64,000 bases of DNA from the NCBI RefSeq assembly GCF_009708035.1, contig NZ_WMBQ01000001.1, positions 124,001 to 188,000 on the forward strand, written 5' to 3'. Made by a program: the position numbers and the translations under genes. Below, piece after piece: positions 9,406 through 17,627 of this stretch. Source of the DNA: Hyphomicrobium album (lineage in GTDB: Bacteria > Pseudomonadota > Alphaproteobacteria > Rhizobiales > Hyphomicrobiaceae). The notes under the pieces were generated by a model. The model searched no databases and had not been told where the DNA came from. It saw only the letters and a list, made by a program, of their open reading frames with translations. Numbering within the stretch: position 1 is the stretch's first letter; each line of letters begins with the position of its first letter.

Positions 9406-10188
9406 TCAAGCCTGCAATTCTGGATGCAGCATCCTAGTCGCGAGAAGAGCCGCTTGCGTGCGGCTCTTGACATGCAGATGGCGCAGGATGGCCGACACAT
9501 GAAGTTTTACTGTGTTGGGCGAGCGTGACAGTGCATCGGCAATTTCCGTATTGGTTTTTCCTTCGGCCAACAGGCCGAGGATTTCCAACTGGCGTTTGCT
9601 CAGGCCAGCGAGGTCAAGTGTTTGCCCCGCATGCTCGTCGGGATGCTGCGTCGGCGGATGCTGACCGGGGATGAGCATACTCGCAACTTGGGAAGTCAGG
9701 GCATCGAGGCTCGAGGATTCGACGCTCCCCGCCACCGTTTCCAAATTGAGCCCAAAATTGCTTTCCGCTGATTTACAGGTTCCTGATGGCCCACCACGAA
9801 AAGCCGTCGGCCGGGCAAAAAACGGAGTTAAGTCGACGTGCAACAGGGCCACGCCCGATTGGCCATACTCCGCCAGTGGGAGCCCGATCATAAAGAACCA
9901 GCGCCGTTCGGTCGGCGAATGGCAAGGATACAATCGCGTCAGTAGCTTGAGCTTGCCATCAAGCAAGTCCCTTAACTCCGTCACCAACCGCAGAGAATCC
10001 GCAGATTCAAAATCCGCGTGGCTCAGATAGTTGGCGCCCACGCCAAAGTTCGGGACGCACAAACCGTGCCGCCGGCCGAAATCCTTCCAAGCCTTATTGA
10101 CTGCAACGATCCGGCCAGAGCGGTTCAAGACTGCGACGCTAACAGGCAGAACTTGCGGTACCCGGCGCCTCTCAGCTTGTTCACCCAC
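9406..10188 (-). CDS. LuxR-type transcriptional regulator with PAS-like sensor
   Basis: 260 residues starting at GTG 10188, with AGGTGGAG upstream. The N-terminal half (about 12-135) looks like a PAS domain: VSVAVLNRSGRIVAVNKAWKDF is the classic first PAS strand and helix, and later strands include RRWFFMIGLPL. After a linker comes a GerE/LuxR helix-turn-helix (about 195-255): LSKRQLEILGLLAEGKTNTEIADAL, then SPNTVKLHVSAILRHLHVKSRTQA. No phosphoacceptor receiver domain is seen, so it is likely a one-component sensor. It is divergent from the Crp-type gene, and a perfect TTGAC-N4-GTCAA palindrome lies 54 bp upstream of the start. Confidence 0.85.
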   Translation of the reverse strand: MGEQAERRRVPQVLPVSVAVLNRSGRIVAVNKAWKDFGRRHGLCVPNFGVGANYLSHADFESADSLRLVTELRDLLDGKLKLLTRLYPCHSPTERRWFFMIGLPLAEYGQSGVALLHVDLTPFFARPTAFRGGPSGTCKSAESNFGLNLETVAGSVESSSLDALTSQVASMLIPGQHPPTQHPDEHAGQTLDLAGLSKRQLEILGLLAEGKTNTEIADALSRSPNTVKLHVSAILRHLHVKSRTQAALLATRMLHPELQA

Positions 10189-10487
10189 TGCTCCACCTCG
10201 CGGCTGCTCCTTTCACATGGCAAAGCCGATCTCGACGCAAGCGCATTGACCTGGGTCAATGCGTGGCGCCGGCAAATTCGCTGAGCAGCTCCCCGTCCTG
10301 GGTTCTCCCACGTGCGTCTCGGTGATGCGCAATCATCAGTGCACGCCTGGATTGCGCTCAATTGACACTTATCGCGATGCTCTAACGGCTCAAAAAGATT
10401 AGCACTTTCTGGCTATTGCGTCAGCCGGTGCGAGTCGACCACTTAAGCGTGACGAGTGCGTTTCGGTCCTACAGAGTTGAGTGCGTC
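10189..10487. other. Divergent regulatory region between LuxR-type and Crp-type genes
   Basis: 299 bp holding the promoters of two divergent regulators. The palindrome at 10242-10263 is described separately. A -35-like TTGACA at 10362-10367 faces the Crp-type gene, but no convincing -10 hexamer follows at the right distance. Confidence 0.45.
10242..10263. promoter_or_regulatory. FixK/Fnr-like palindromic operator
   Basis: Ten-base arms CGCATTGACC and GGTCAATGCG with a 2-base centre. The core TTGAC-N4-GTCAA fits the TTGA-N6-TCAA consensus bound by Crp/Fnr-family regulators such as Fnr and FixK. It lies 54 bp upstream of the LuxR-type start and about 225 bp upstream of the Crp-type start, so it probably controls the former; the neighbouring Crp/Fnr-type protein is an obvious candidate to bind it. 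Confidence 0.7.
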
Positions 10488-11444
10488 ATGCCAATTGCTC
10501 ACACTTTGAGTCAGAACTCTCGCAGCACTATCCAAGGCACAGCCGGTTGCATGCTGGAGCCGTTGCGTTTGCTGGGCCCGAGCGAGTGCCTCTTCCAAGA
10601 AGACGATAAACTTGCGCAGCCCTATCGCGTGGAGCGGGGCTCTTTGTGCCACTACACGCGGCGCGATGACGGCAGTCCTGAAATCATCGAGTTCGTGTTC
10701 CCGGGCGACATAATTGGATTTGTGCATCTCGGCACACACATTTCCACCGCGCGCGCGACGATGGAAAGCGCCGTCAGCGTTCTGCCGGCCAAGGAATTTG
10801 AAATGGCCCTGAAGGCAGATGCGCACCTCGCGACGCGTGTCGCCGCCATGGCCGACAGGGAGTTCGACTACCGCCGTGCCCATGTCATCCTGTCGAGCGA
10901 CGACAGGCCCGTTGCGCGTGTTGCTTCGTATCTCGCCGCCATCAGTAGTGCGAACGCGCACGAAGGGCGCGATGCGAGACTTATTATGGAGGATACTTCT
11001 TCTCCCGCCGTGGCCGATGCCCTGCAAATGAGCCGCGACACACTCGCGGTCAGTCTCGCCGAGTTGGAACGGCGCAGCTTGATTCAACGGACAGCGACTG
11101 GACTACTTATTGTCGATGCCGACGCGCTGCAGGCATTCTCTGAAGCGGCTGCACGACCCGCGTGTCCCCGGAAGCTGGACTTGAGTACAAGGAGTCGAGT
11201 GATGCGTTCCCCTATGACGGCTGCTGAGCGGCGCGCCTTTAATGATGGTCTACAGGCAGCTCTCTTGGCGATCTGCGTAGAAGGAGGTGAAGACACGCCT
11301 CTTTGTTCCAATACCGGCAGCGACGTCTGCTCAGGTTGCTCCAACTTACCAAACAAACAAAAGCAACTTTGCGCTCGCATAAAGTCCCTACGATACGACC
11401 GGACAGTGGGGGGCGAAATCGCGATGGAGAACGCACCAGGCTGA
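10488..11444 (+). CDS. Crp/Fnr family transcriptional regulator with Cys-rich C-terminal tail
   Basis: 318 residues from ATG 10488. Residues about 20-130 form a cyclic-nucleotide-binding-like fold (VERGSLCHYTRRDDG, EIIEFVFPGDIIGF). A Crp-type winged helix follows, with ADALQMSRDTLAVSLAELERRSLI as recognition region (about 175-200). Fnr's four N-terminal cluster Cys are not arranged as usual; only Cys21, Cys34 and Cys54 lie in the sensor part. Unusually, about 90 residues follow the HTH, with Cys spaced C-x9-C-x7-C-x2-C-x11-C. This could bind a metal or Fe-S cluster, or be the fused remains of another gene. An upstream in-frame ATG at 10416 is less likely. Confidence 0.82.
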   Translation: MPIAHTLSQNSRSTIQGTAGCMLEPLRLLGPSECLFQEDDKLAQPYRVERGSLCHYTRRDDGSPEIIEFVFPGDIIGFVHLGTHISTARATMESAVSVLPAKEFEMALKADAHLATRVAAMADREFDYRRAHVILSSDDRPVARVASYLAAISSANAHEGRDARLIMEDTSSPAVADALQMSRDTLAVSLAELERRSLIQRTATGLLIVDADALQAFSEAAARPACPRKLDLSTRSRVMRSPMTAAERRAFNDGLQAALLAICVEGGEDTPLCSNTGSDVCSGCSNLPNKQKQLCARIKSLRYDRTVGGEIAMENAPG

Positions 11445-11667
11445 TGACAGCTTCGGAAGCGTGGGTTGCCTCGGGAGAGGGTTAGGCTTGGCCTCTTTCT
11501 GAAGGCGTGTCGCTCGTCTATCTCGCGTGTGATACGGGCGATTAAGCGAGGATTCGTTATCCGCCAGCCGCATGTCCGCTCAAGGTTATAATTTGATGTG
11601 GACGAGCTGCGAGCGGCAAAGTCCGCTTTGGGGTCGAAAGCTGAAACTTATCCCCGCCCTCTCCGCT
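11445..11667. other. Intergenic, no gene seen
   Basis: Between the Crp-type gene and the dispersed repeat. Nothing recognisable apart from a weak GAGG/CCTC inverted repeat near 11477-11502 that might end the Crp-type transcript. Confidence 0.3.
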
Positions 11668-12247
11668 CGCCCCATACTCGCTCCACCTTGCCCGACAGAG
11701 GGACGCAGCAGCTGAGCGTCTGACGCGGGGCAGGGACGGTGACCCGGACGAGGCCGCGTGAATGTTTCCGTTCGCACGCGTGTCGCGAGGACCAGCTCGT
11801 CCTCTCAAATCCGGGGTCGCAGATCGAGGCTGTGCAGGCGTGGCAACACACTGCACGGACGCCCTTCGGCAGCGGCGCTCGCCATCCCAGAGCGCAGTCG
11901 CCTTACGATCCCGAACGTACAGCCCGGCGTTGAACGCCATAGGGTGGGATCGGACGGTCGCTGACGATGTGCTTGCACCCTCGGCACGGCAGCACACCGA
12001 CGCGGGCGCCGAAAGGTCACCGGACTTGTAACTAGGATGGCGGTCATTCGGCGCCCGCGCTCCCTCGCTTTGATTGCGCCGGCGACTCCCCCGCGGGGAG
12101 CCGGCCGCCGGCGCATGCCCGTTGACTCGCACGCGCTCCGATCGCCCGAGCGCCTATCAGCGCGGGCGTGAATCGGCAGCGCCAAGAATGCGAGCCGGCC
12201 GGTGGGCGCGTGCTCTTTGACATCCCTCGGGGCCAATGGCCCGCGAG
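11668..12247 (-). repeat. Dispersed structured repeat, copy A (minus orientation)
   Basis: This segment matches 38128-38545 in inverted orientation over about 400 bp at roughly 80-85% identity by eye. In its own sense it begins at a GGCCATTGGCC palindrome 16 bp past the stop of the POT transporter and ends at GAGTATGGGG. The best-conserved part is a hairpin with 13-bp arms CGCGGGCGCCGAA/TTCGGCGCCCGCG (12001-12013 and 12047-12059) around a 33-base loop. Copy A contains about 140 bp near its start that copy B lacks. An open frame runs through it, but its composition is not protein-like. Confidence 0.75.
12001..12059 (-). ncRNA. Conserved long hairpin inside repeat copy A
   Basis: Perfect 13-bp inverted arms flank a 33-base loop, and arms plus loop differ at a single base from copy B (38171-38229). 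The surrounding repeat has diverged much more, so the hairpin appears to be kept by selection or recent conversion. Possible roles are a structured 3'-UTR RNA or a recognition site for a mobilising enzyme. No known RNA family was recognised. Confidence 0.4.
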
Positions 12248-12262
12248 CACGCGAACGGCCGC

Positions 12263-13795
12263 TTAGCGCACGCCGCCCATGAGCTGCTTCAGCCAAGGGA
12301 TGAGGATCACCAAAGCGAGCGTCGCGACGCCGACCATCGCCGCCTGTTGCAGGAAGAAGCTCGCCAGCCCCCCCGGATCGTGCGCCGAGTAGCCGCTGCC
12401 CAGCACCCCGGCGAGCTTGTTGCCCCACGCGGCGGCGAGGAACCAAACGCCGAGGACAAGGCCGACGAAGCGCTCCGGCGCCAGCTTGGTCATGGTGCTG
12501 AGGCCGACGGGGCTGAGCAGCAGCTCGCCCACGGTCTGCAGGAAGAACAGCCCGACCAGCCAGAGCGGACTGACGCGCCCCTCGGCGGTGAGCATCGCCG
12601 CCGGCACCATGAGCAGGAACGAGAGGCCGAGGAAGAACAGCCCGAGCGCGAACTTCACCGGGCTCGCAGGCTGGCGGCGCCCGAGGCGGATCCACAGCGC
12701 TGCGAACAGCGGCGCGAGCAGGATTACGAACAACGGGTTCAGCGATTGGTACCAGGCCGCCGGGAACGCCCACCCGAACAGCTCGTTGCGCGTCAGGTCG
12801 AGGCCGAAGAGGGCGATCGTGATGCCGGCTTGCTCGAAGATCGCCCAGAAGACCATGGCGGCGATGAAGAACACGAACACCGCGGCGAGCCGCTGGCCCT
12901 CGATGTCGCCGCGCATGGCGAACCAGACGACGGCGGCGACGGGCACGAGCAGGAACGCGGCACGCAGCCACTGGAAGCGTGGATCGTCTGACAACAGCGT
13001 CAGCCCCAGCGTCGCCAGGGTTCCGGCCACGACGAGCACGCTGGGAACCCATGAGCCGGCTTCGACGCGCGGCCGCTGTCCGACATGCGCCAGGCGGTTT
13101 CGCTGCAAGAGATAGCCGACGAGGCCGAGGCTCATGCCGACGCCGGCGGCGCCAAATCCCCAGTGCCAGCTGTCCGCCGGGTCGAAGCCGGCCGATGCCA
13201 GCCATGTTTTGAAGGTGTCGCTCTGGGCGAGGAACCCGGTGATCAGCGGCGCCAGGAAGCCGCCGATGTTGATGCCCATGTAGAAGATCGAAAAGCCGGC
13301 GTCCCGGCGCTCGTCGTCCGGTGCGTACAGCCGGCCGACCATGGCGCTGATGTTGGGTTTGAACAGGCCGGTGCCGATGGCGACGAGCGCCAGCCCCAGG
13401 TAGAAGGCGGTATCCGCCGGCACCGCGAGCGAGAAATGGCCGAGGGCGATGATGCTGCCGCCGATCAGCACCGCGCCGTGCGCGCCGAGATAGCGGTCGG
13501 CGATATAGCCGCCGGGGATCGACAGCAGATAGACGGCCATCGTGTAGTTGCCGTAGATGCGCGCCGCTTCGACCGGCGTCAGCCCCAGCCCTCCGGTCGC
13601 CACCGGCGTGACGATGAAAAGCGTGAGCAACGCGCGCATGCCGTAGTAGGAAAAGCGCTCCCACAGCTCGGTGAAGAACAGCGTCGAGAGACCGCGCGGC
13701 TGCCCCCCAAACAGCGTGTGTCCGGCCGCGCCGCTGCCGTCGGATTGAGCTGCCATCGCGCCGATTGCCCCATATTTGCTCTTAGTTAGCGACAT
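12263..13795 (-). CDS. POT/PTR family proton-dependent oligopeptide transporter
   Basis: Inner-membrane symporter importing di- and tripeptides with protons, 510 residues with about 14 hydrophobic helices. The POT fingerprint FFTELWERFSYYGMRALL (about residues 40-57) holds the E-x-x-E-R proton-coupling motif, and FSIFYMGINIGGFLAPLITG (about 165-185) is the second PTR signature. The closest characterised relatives are DtpA/DtpB-like carriers. An internal Met at residue 14 (MAAQSDG) is an alternative start. Copy A of the dispersed repeat begins 16 bp after the stop in the same sense and may form part of the 3'-UTR. Confidence 0.9.
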   Translation of the reverse strand: MSLTKSKYGAIGAMAAQSDGSGAAGHTLFGGQPRGLSTLFFTELWERFSYYGMRALLTLFIVTPVATGGLGLTPVEAARIYGNYTMAVYLLSIPGGYIADRYLGAHGAVLIGGSIIALGHFSLAVPADTAFYLGLALVAIGTGLFKPNISAMVGRLYAPDDERRDAGFSIFYMGINIGGFLAPLITGFLAQSDTFKTWLASAGFDPADSWHWGFGAAGVGMSLGLVGYLLQRNRLAHVGQRPRVEAGSWVPSVLVVAGTLATLGLTLLSDDPRFQWLRAAFLLVPVAAVVWFAMRGDIEGQRLAAVFVFFIAAMVFWAIFEQAGITIALFGLDLTRNELFGWAFPAAWYQSLNPLFVILLAPLFAALWIRLGRRQPASPVKFALGLFFLGLSFLLMVPAAMLTAEGRVSPLWLVGLFFLQTVGELLLSPVGLSTMTKLAPERFVGLVLGVWFLAAAWGNKLAGVLGSGYSAHDPGGLASFFLQQAAMVGVATLALVILIPWLKQLMGGVR

Positions 13796-13952
13796 TCCGC
13801 GATGGGCGGCTCAGCGCCAAGCGATTTTACCGCCCACAAAGAATTCGCGCGCAGGCTGGTTGATCCACTGCATCTTTGTCGGTGCCACGGCGAGGTTTCT
13901 TGGGACTCAGGTAGGCTCGGCAGCAGAAGCGCTTGCGAAAGGAACATGCGGA

Positions 13953-14234
13953 ATGAAGAGCAATTCCGTTCCTGCTAGTGCAGGAGCATTCGTTCTCATC
14001 TGCCTCGCCTCCGCGACCTCGGCTCTTGCTCGTAGTTGGCTGACAAACGAGCCCGATGTGCCGCCCGCGGTCAGTGAGGATAGGGCGGTGCTAAAGGATT
14101 CCGCGTTCAACTACGGCTCGCGTGCCCGCGTGCGGATCTATCGCCCTGACGGCGTATATGACATTCGCAACGGAAAGTACGAGCGCGTCCCCTGGGGGCA
14201 CGGCGACGGTGACACCGAGACGCGGGAAGACTGA
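13953..14234 (+). CDS. Small exported protein (93 aa)
   Basis: ATG 13953 follows a good ribosome site (GAAAGGAA at about 13937). Residues 1-28 form a signal peptide (MKSNS, then AGAFVLICLASATSALA|R). The mature part is about 65 residues, with a YGSRARVRIYRPDGVYDIRNGKYERVPWG stretch that could form a small beta-sheet, and an acidic tail. A longer frame back to 13776 would overlap the POT start region and is unlikely. No family recognised. Confidence 0.6.
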   Translation: MKSNSVPASAGAFVLICLASATSALARSWLTNEPDVPPAVSEDRAVLKDSAFNYGSRARVRIYRPDGVYDIRNGKYERVPWGHGDGDTETRED

Positions 14235-14479
14235 CCGCAACTGCTCGGCGCACGTCGTTGCTCATTCTTTGCTCGGCCTTGCTTGGTCCGGCATTCCGCA
14301 AAGCACACAATAGCGCGCAGTCAATTAACTGCGCGCCAACCATGCAAAGCGTGTGCGGTTGGCGCCCTGAGGCGCGCTCGACAGAATCCGCCGCGAACCC
14401 GGTCTCGTGTGGACTTGGGTTGTGCAGGCAAAAGCCGCCGATGCCCTACGGTGGAAAATCCAAGGAAAGGGAATTGATC
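14235..14479. other. Intergenic upstream of small acidic exported protein
   Basis: 245 bp with no gene seen. It ends in the strong ribosome site AAGGAAAGGG just before 14480. Confidence 0.3.
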
Positions 14480-14755
14480 ATGAAGTCCAAGACCATTTCC
14501 GCACTTGCTGCCGTATTCGCGCTCGGCTGCTTCGGTACGGCGGCTCTAGCTGCCGACGATGGCTTGCCGGACAATCCGAATTCCGATGCCAACGTCATTC
14601 CGGGCCCGGATGCGACGACGCCGACGGACCCCTCCGCCAATGACAACCCGGCAGCGCGTGTGCCGACCGACGAGGACGAGTCGGGATACTCCGTGCGGCG
14701 CGAAGGCTCGAGCCGCGGAACGTCGGGCGAAGACAAGGATCAGCCGGACAACTGA
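14480..14755 (+). CDS. Small exported disordered acidic protein (91 aa)
   Basis: A near-perfect Shine-Dalgarno (AAGGAAAGGG) precedes ATG 14480. The signal peptide is clear (MKSKTISALAAVFALGC..ALA|ADDG, residues 1-24). The Cys at 17 is followed by FGTAALA, so signal peptidase I cleavage after ALA is favoured over lipidation. The mature 67 residues are rich in Asp, Pro, Asn and Ser and lack hydrophobic core, implying an intrinsically disordered periplasmic protein. It is followed by an intrinsic terminator. Function unknown. Confidence 0.65.
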   Translation: MKSKTISALAAVFALGCFGTAALAADDGLPDNPNSDANVIPGPDATTPTDPSANDNPAARVPTDEDESGYSVRREGSSRGTSGEDKDQPDN

Positions 14756-14786
14756 GCGTAGCGCTGCCAGCGCTGCGTGAGCGAGG

Positions 14787-14808
14787 AGGGCGCCTCAGCG
14801 GGCGCCCT
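14787..14808. terminator. Bidirectional hairpin terminator candidate
   Basis: Arms AGGGCGCC and GGCGCCCT with a 6-base loop, between the small exported protein gene and the convergent meaB stop. The T-run is short, so termination would rest mainly on the GC-rich stem. Confidence 0.55.
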
Positions 14809-14820
14809 TCATGCGTTCGC

Positions 14821-15795
14821 CTATTGGCCGAGAAGTCGACGCGCGGCTTCCGCCGGTCCGAGGGCGCCGGCCAGAACTTCGTCCGCGAGGGTGTCGAGGG
14901 TAGCGGCGCCCCCGGCGCGGATGCGCTCGGCGACGAGGTCCGAAGCGGCGCGGGCGATGAGATAGCGTGCGCGGCGGCGACGGCGGGCCAGCGGCCCAGC
15001 GGCTTCGAGCTCACGCCCCTTGCCGGCGACGGCATCGACCAGCTCCGCCACGCCTTCGCCGGTCGTTGCCGTCGTCTTGAGAACCGGGACCTTGTTGTGG
15101 CGCATGGCGCGGATCGACAGTGCGCCCAAGAGCTGCTGTAGCGTCTGCTCGGCACCGGGCCGGTCGCCCTTGTTGACGACCATGATGTCGGCGATCTCAA
15201 GCAGTCCGGACTTCATTGCCTGGATATCGTCACCCAGGCCCGGCGCGGAGATGACCACGCGCACATCGGCCACTTCGGCCACGTCGATCTCGCTCTGGCC
15301 GGTGCCGACCGTTTCGAGAAGGACGATGTCGCGTCCCGCGGCGTCGAGCGCATCGATCACGCGCACCGCGGCGGGCGACAGGCCGCCCAGGTAGCCGCGG
15401 CTCGCCAACGAGCGCACGAACACGCCGTCATCGTCGAGCGCTGCCGTCATGCGGATGCGGTCGCCGAGAATGGAGCCGCCCGATACTGGGCTCGAGGGGT
15501 CGACTGCGATGACGCCGACGCTTTTTCCGGCACCGCGCAATTCCGCGATCACGGCGTTGACGAGCGTCGACTTGCCGGCTCCGGGCGGTCCGGTGAAGCC
15601 GACAACGAGGGCATGTCCGAGGTAGGGCTGCATGGCGCGCAGCAGGATAGGCGCGGCAGTCGACAGCCGCTCCAGCTCGGTGATCACCAAGGCGGTCGCT
15701 CGCCGCTCGCCGGCGCGCATCTTGTGCACGAGTGCGGCGGCCTGAGCGTCGGTTTCGATGCGCTCCCTGGCCCCGGAATTTGTCGTCTCAGCCAT
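14821..15795 (-). CDS. meaB: Methylmalonyl-CoA mutase-associated GTPase MeaB (ArgK family)
   Basis: G3E P-loop GTPase that guards loading and reactivation of adenosylcobalamin-dependent acyl-CoA mutases. 324 residues from ATG 15795. Walker A is GFTGPPGAGKST (about 67-78); the switch region DPSSPVSGGSILGDRIRM and the base-specificity motif NKGD are both present. This matches MeaB/ArgK end to end. The extra 12 residues of the longer frame (start 15831) lack conservation. No mutase gene is in the window, so its client enzyme must be encoded elsewhere; in this group it would serve the methylmalonyl-CoA or ethylmalonyl-CoA pathway. Confidence 0.92.
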   Translation of the reverse strand: MAETTNSGARERIETDAQAAALVHKMRAGERRATALVITELERLSTAAPILLRAMQPYLGHALVVGFTGPPGAGKSTLVNAVIAELRGAGKSVGVIAVDPSSPVSGGSILGDRIRMTAALDDDGVFVRSLASRGYLGGLSPAAVRVIDALDAAGRDIVLLETVGTGQSEIDVAEVADVRVVISAPGLGDDIQAMKSGLLEIADIMVVNKGDRPGAEQTLQQLLGALSIRAMRHNKVPVLKTTATTGEGVAELVDAVAGKGRELEAAGPLARRRRRARYLIARAASDLVAERIRAGGAATLDTLADEVLAGALGPAEAARRLLGQ

Positions 15796-15877
15796 CACCG
15801 GCTGATACGCGTAAACGGCCCGACGGCGCAAGCGCGGCCTGCTGCCTCGTCCCCCGGAACGACGCCTCTAACCACAG

Positions 15878-16870
15878 CTAGAACCACACCCCGGGCCAGC
15901 GGTAGCGTGGTCGCATCTCGATCGGGCCGACGCCGATGAGCGAAATGCGTGGCCCTTCGGCGATGTCGAGTGGCGGCATGGGGGGAGCTTGCAGCGCGTT
16001 AAGCAGCGCGATGCGCCGCTCCGCCGGCGGGGCGAACCGGAGCATCGATGGGAGCGGGACCTTGCGGGCCGGTACCGGCGGGATCAGGTCCTCGAGCGGC
16101 TTGCCGGGCGAGGCGTCGAGGCGCGACACGGCTGACGCGACGCCCAGTGGATCGCCGGTCAGCAGCGCTGCTGCCCGATCCGCATCCATCTCGCGGGTGC
16201 GCGACAGCGCCAGCTGCAGGGCCGTCATCAGCGTCGGTGCGAGGATCAACAGCAGGACGCTCGCCCACGGCACCGGATCGCTGCCGCTGACGCCGCGCAG
16301 GATGTTGAGGGCCGCGAGCGCGAGGCCGGCGTAATAAAATGCCTGCGCGCAACGGGCGATGAAGTCGGCGATGCCGAGCACCAGGAGATCGCCGCGCTTC
16401 GCGTGCGCGGCCTCGCGGGCGAGCAGGGCGGCCACCTCGCGCATCGTGAGCCGGCGAAGCAGGCCCTCGGTGACAGCGGTCGCGAACGACCGTGATGAGC
16501 CGAACGAGAAGGCGCTGACGGACATGCTCGGCACCACGTAGAGCCGCGGCGGCGAACGCAGGCCGGCGCGCCGCGCCAGCTCGGAGGTGATGTTCTCGAA
16601 CTGGGCCAGATCGCCGGCCTGGTAGGGACGCGCGCCGTAAAGCTGCATCATGGTCGCGGGCGGGATGCGCGTCACCAGCAGGACGATCGCGACCGCCGCC
16701 ACCGCTGCGATTGCAATCCCGCCACGGCCGAATTCGGGCCACAGCACCGCCGTCGTCAGCGCGCCAAAGGCAAGCAGCAGGACGCCCGCCTGCGCGAAAT
16801 TGGCGAGGACCAAGCCCCGTTCGAAGGTGCGACTCGCGCTATGCTCGGTGTCGAGATTCATGCCGGGCAT
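15878..16870 (-). CDS. M48-like membrane metalloprotease homologue with altered zinc motif
   Basis: 330 residues resembling HtpX/M48 peptidases: two N-terminal transmembrane helices (about 22-42, 48-68), the PRLYVVPSMSVSAFSFG segment, then the helix that should hold HExxH, two more hydrophobic helices (about 175-220), and the downstream SRTREMDADRAAALLTGDP motif with its Glu ligand. The HExxH site reads REAAH (residues 152-156), so the first zinc-binding His is Arg. The codon is CGC where CAC would encode His. This would probably abolish normal zinc catalysis, making it a pseudo-protease or a recently damaged one. It faces away from dsbB. Confidence 0.75.
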   Translation of the reverse strand: MPGMNLDTEHSASRTFERGLVLANFAQAGVLLLAFGALTTAVLWPEFGRGGIAIAAVAAVAIVLLVTRIPPATMMQLYGARPYQAGDLAQFENITSELARRAGLRSPPRLYVVPSMSVSAFSFGSSRSFATAVTEGLLRRLTMREVAALLAREAAHAKRGDLLVLGIADFIARCAQAFYYAGLALAALNILRGVSGSDPVPWASVLLLILAPTLMTALQLALSRTREMDADRAAALLTGDPLGVASAVSRLDASPGKPLEDLIPPVPARKVPLPSMLRFAPPAERRIALLNALQAPPMPPLDIAEGPRISLIGVGPIEMRPRYRWPGVWF

Positions 16871-16894
16871 CAGAGCCTAAATGCGGGGTTTTGC

Positions 16895-17053
16895 GTGGAA
16901 TTCTTCATCGCCTTCTTCAATTTTGCCCTGGGCATGTGGCTCGCATGGCGCCATGAGGCGCCGTCGGCCGTCTACGTATTTTTCGCCGGCCTGGTGTTTG
17001 TCGCAGCCCTATACCTGCGGCACGCCACCGACGCTCTCCCATTGTCGCTCTAG
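16895..17053 (+). CDS. Small two-helix membrane protein (52 aa)
   Basis: Read from GTG 16895 (VEFFIAFFNFALGMWLAW). Two hydrophobic segments (about 3-18 and 24-42) are separated by a charged turn (RHEAPSA). It ends 13 bp before the dsbB start on the same strand and lies divergent from the M48-like gene, so the two would share one promoter region. Small size and lack of a known family keep confidence moderate. Confidence 0.5.
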   Translation: MEFFIAFFNFALGMWLAWRHEAPSAVYVFFAGLVFVAALYLRHATDALPLSL

Positions 17054-17066
17054 CGAGGGTTCGGCG

Positions 17067-17615
17067 GTGGAAATCAGCCCCAAGCTCGCCATTACCCTCA
17101 ATGCGCTGGCGCTCTATGCCATTTCCGCGGTGCTCGCGGTTGCGTTCTACTGGCAATTTGCCTACGGCGAGCTGCCGTGCCCCCTGTGCATGCTGCAACG
17201 GGCTTCCTTTAGCGCACTGGCCGTAGGTCCAGTCCTCGCCATCCGGCACGGCCCAAAGCCACAGCACTACGGCCTGACGATCCTCGCCGCGCTCATGGGT
17301 GCCTCGATCGCGGCGCGTCAAATCCTGCTGCACATCATGCCGGGCGACCCCGGCTTCGGCTCGCTGCTTCTGGGGATGCACTTCTATACGTGGGCGTTTC
17401 TCGCGTTCGTCGCCGCGATCCTTGCCGCCGCCGTTATGCTGACGTTCGGCGGTCAGTTCGCGGCAACCGAGCGGCCGCCTAGGTTGGGCACGTTGGAGAA
17501 GGGTGCCGTGTGGCTCGTCATTGGGCTCACCGCCATGAATGCGGCGAGTGCCCTCGCTGAGTGCGGCTTTGGCAGCTGCCCGGCGAACCCGGTGCGCTAC
17601 GAACTTTTCAACTGA
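17067..17615 (+). CDS. dsbB: Disulfide bond formation protein B
   Basis: Four-helix inner-membrane quinone reductase that reoxidises periplasmic DsbA. 182 residues from GTG 17067, preceded by AGCGAGGG. The first redox pair is Cys38-Pro-Leu-Cys41 in GELPCPLCMLQR, which also carries the conserved Gln-Arg thought to contact quinone. The second periplasmic pair is Cys166 and Cys171 (ECGFGSCPANP), spaced more closely than in E. coli DsbB but usual for alphaproteobacterial forms. Four hydrophobic helices are evident. It ends 12 bp from the convergent LOG gene. No dsbA is in the window. Confidence 0.88.
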   Translation: MEISPKLAITLNALALYAISAVLAVAFYWQFAYGELPCPLCMLQRASFSALAVGPVLAIRHGPKPQHYGLTILAALMGASIAARQILLHIMPGDPGFGSLLLGMHFYTWAFLAFVAAILAAAVMLTFGGQFAATERPPRLGTLEKGAVWLVIGLTAMNAASALAECGFGSCPANPVRYELFN

Positions 17616-17627
17616 GCGCCGCGCCCC

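Noticed and set aside
10362-10387. TTGACA promoter for the Crp-type gene
   Set aside because: No acceptable -10 element at 16-18 bp; kept only as a note.
11557-12132. 191-codon frame in repeat copy A, with a similar peptide in copy B
   Set aside because: Peptide similarity follows from DNA repeat similarity; codon pattern and composition are not protein-like, and copy B breaks the frame.
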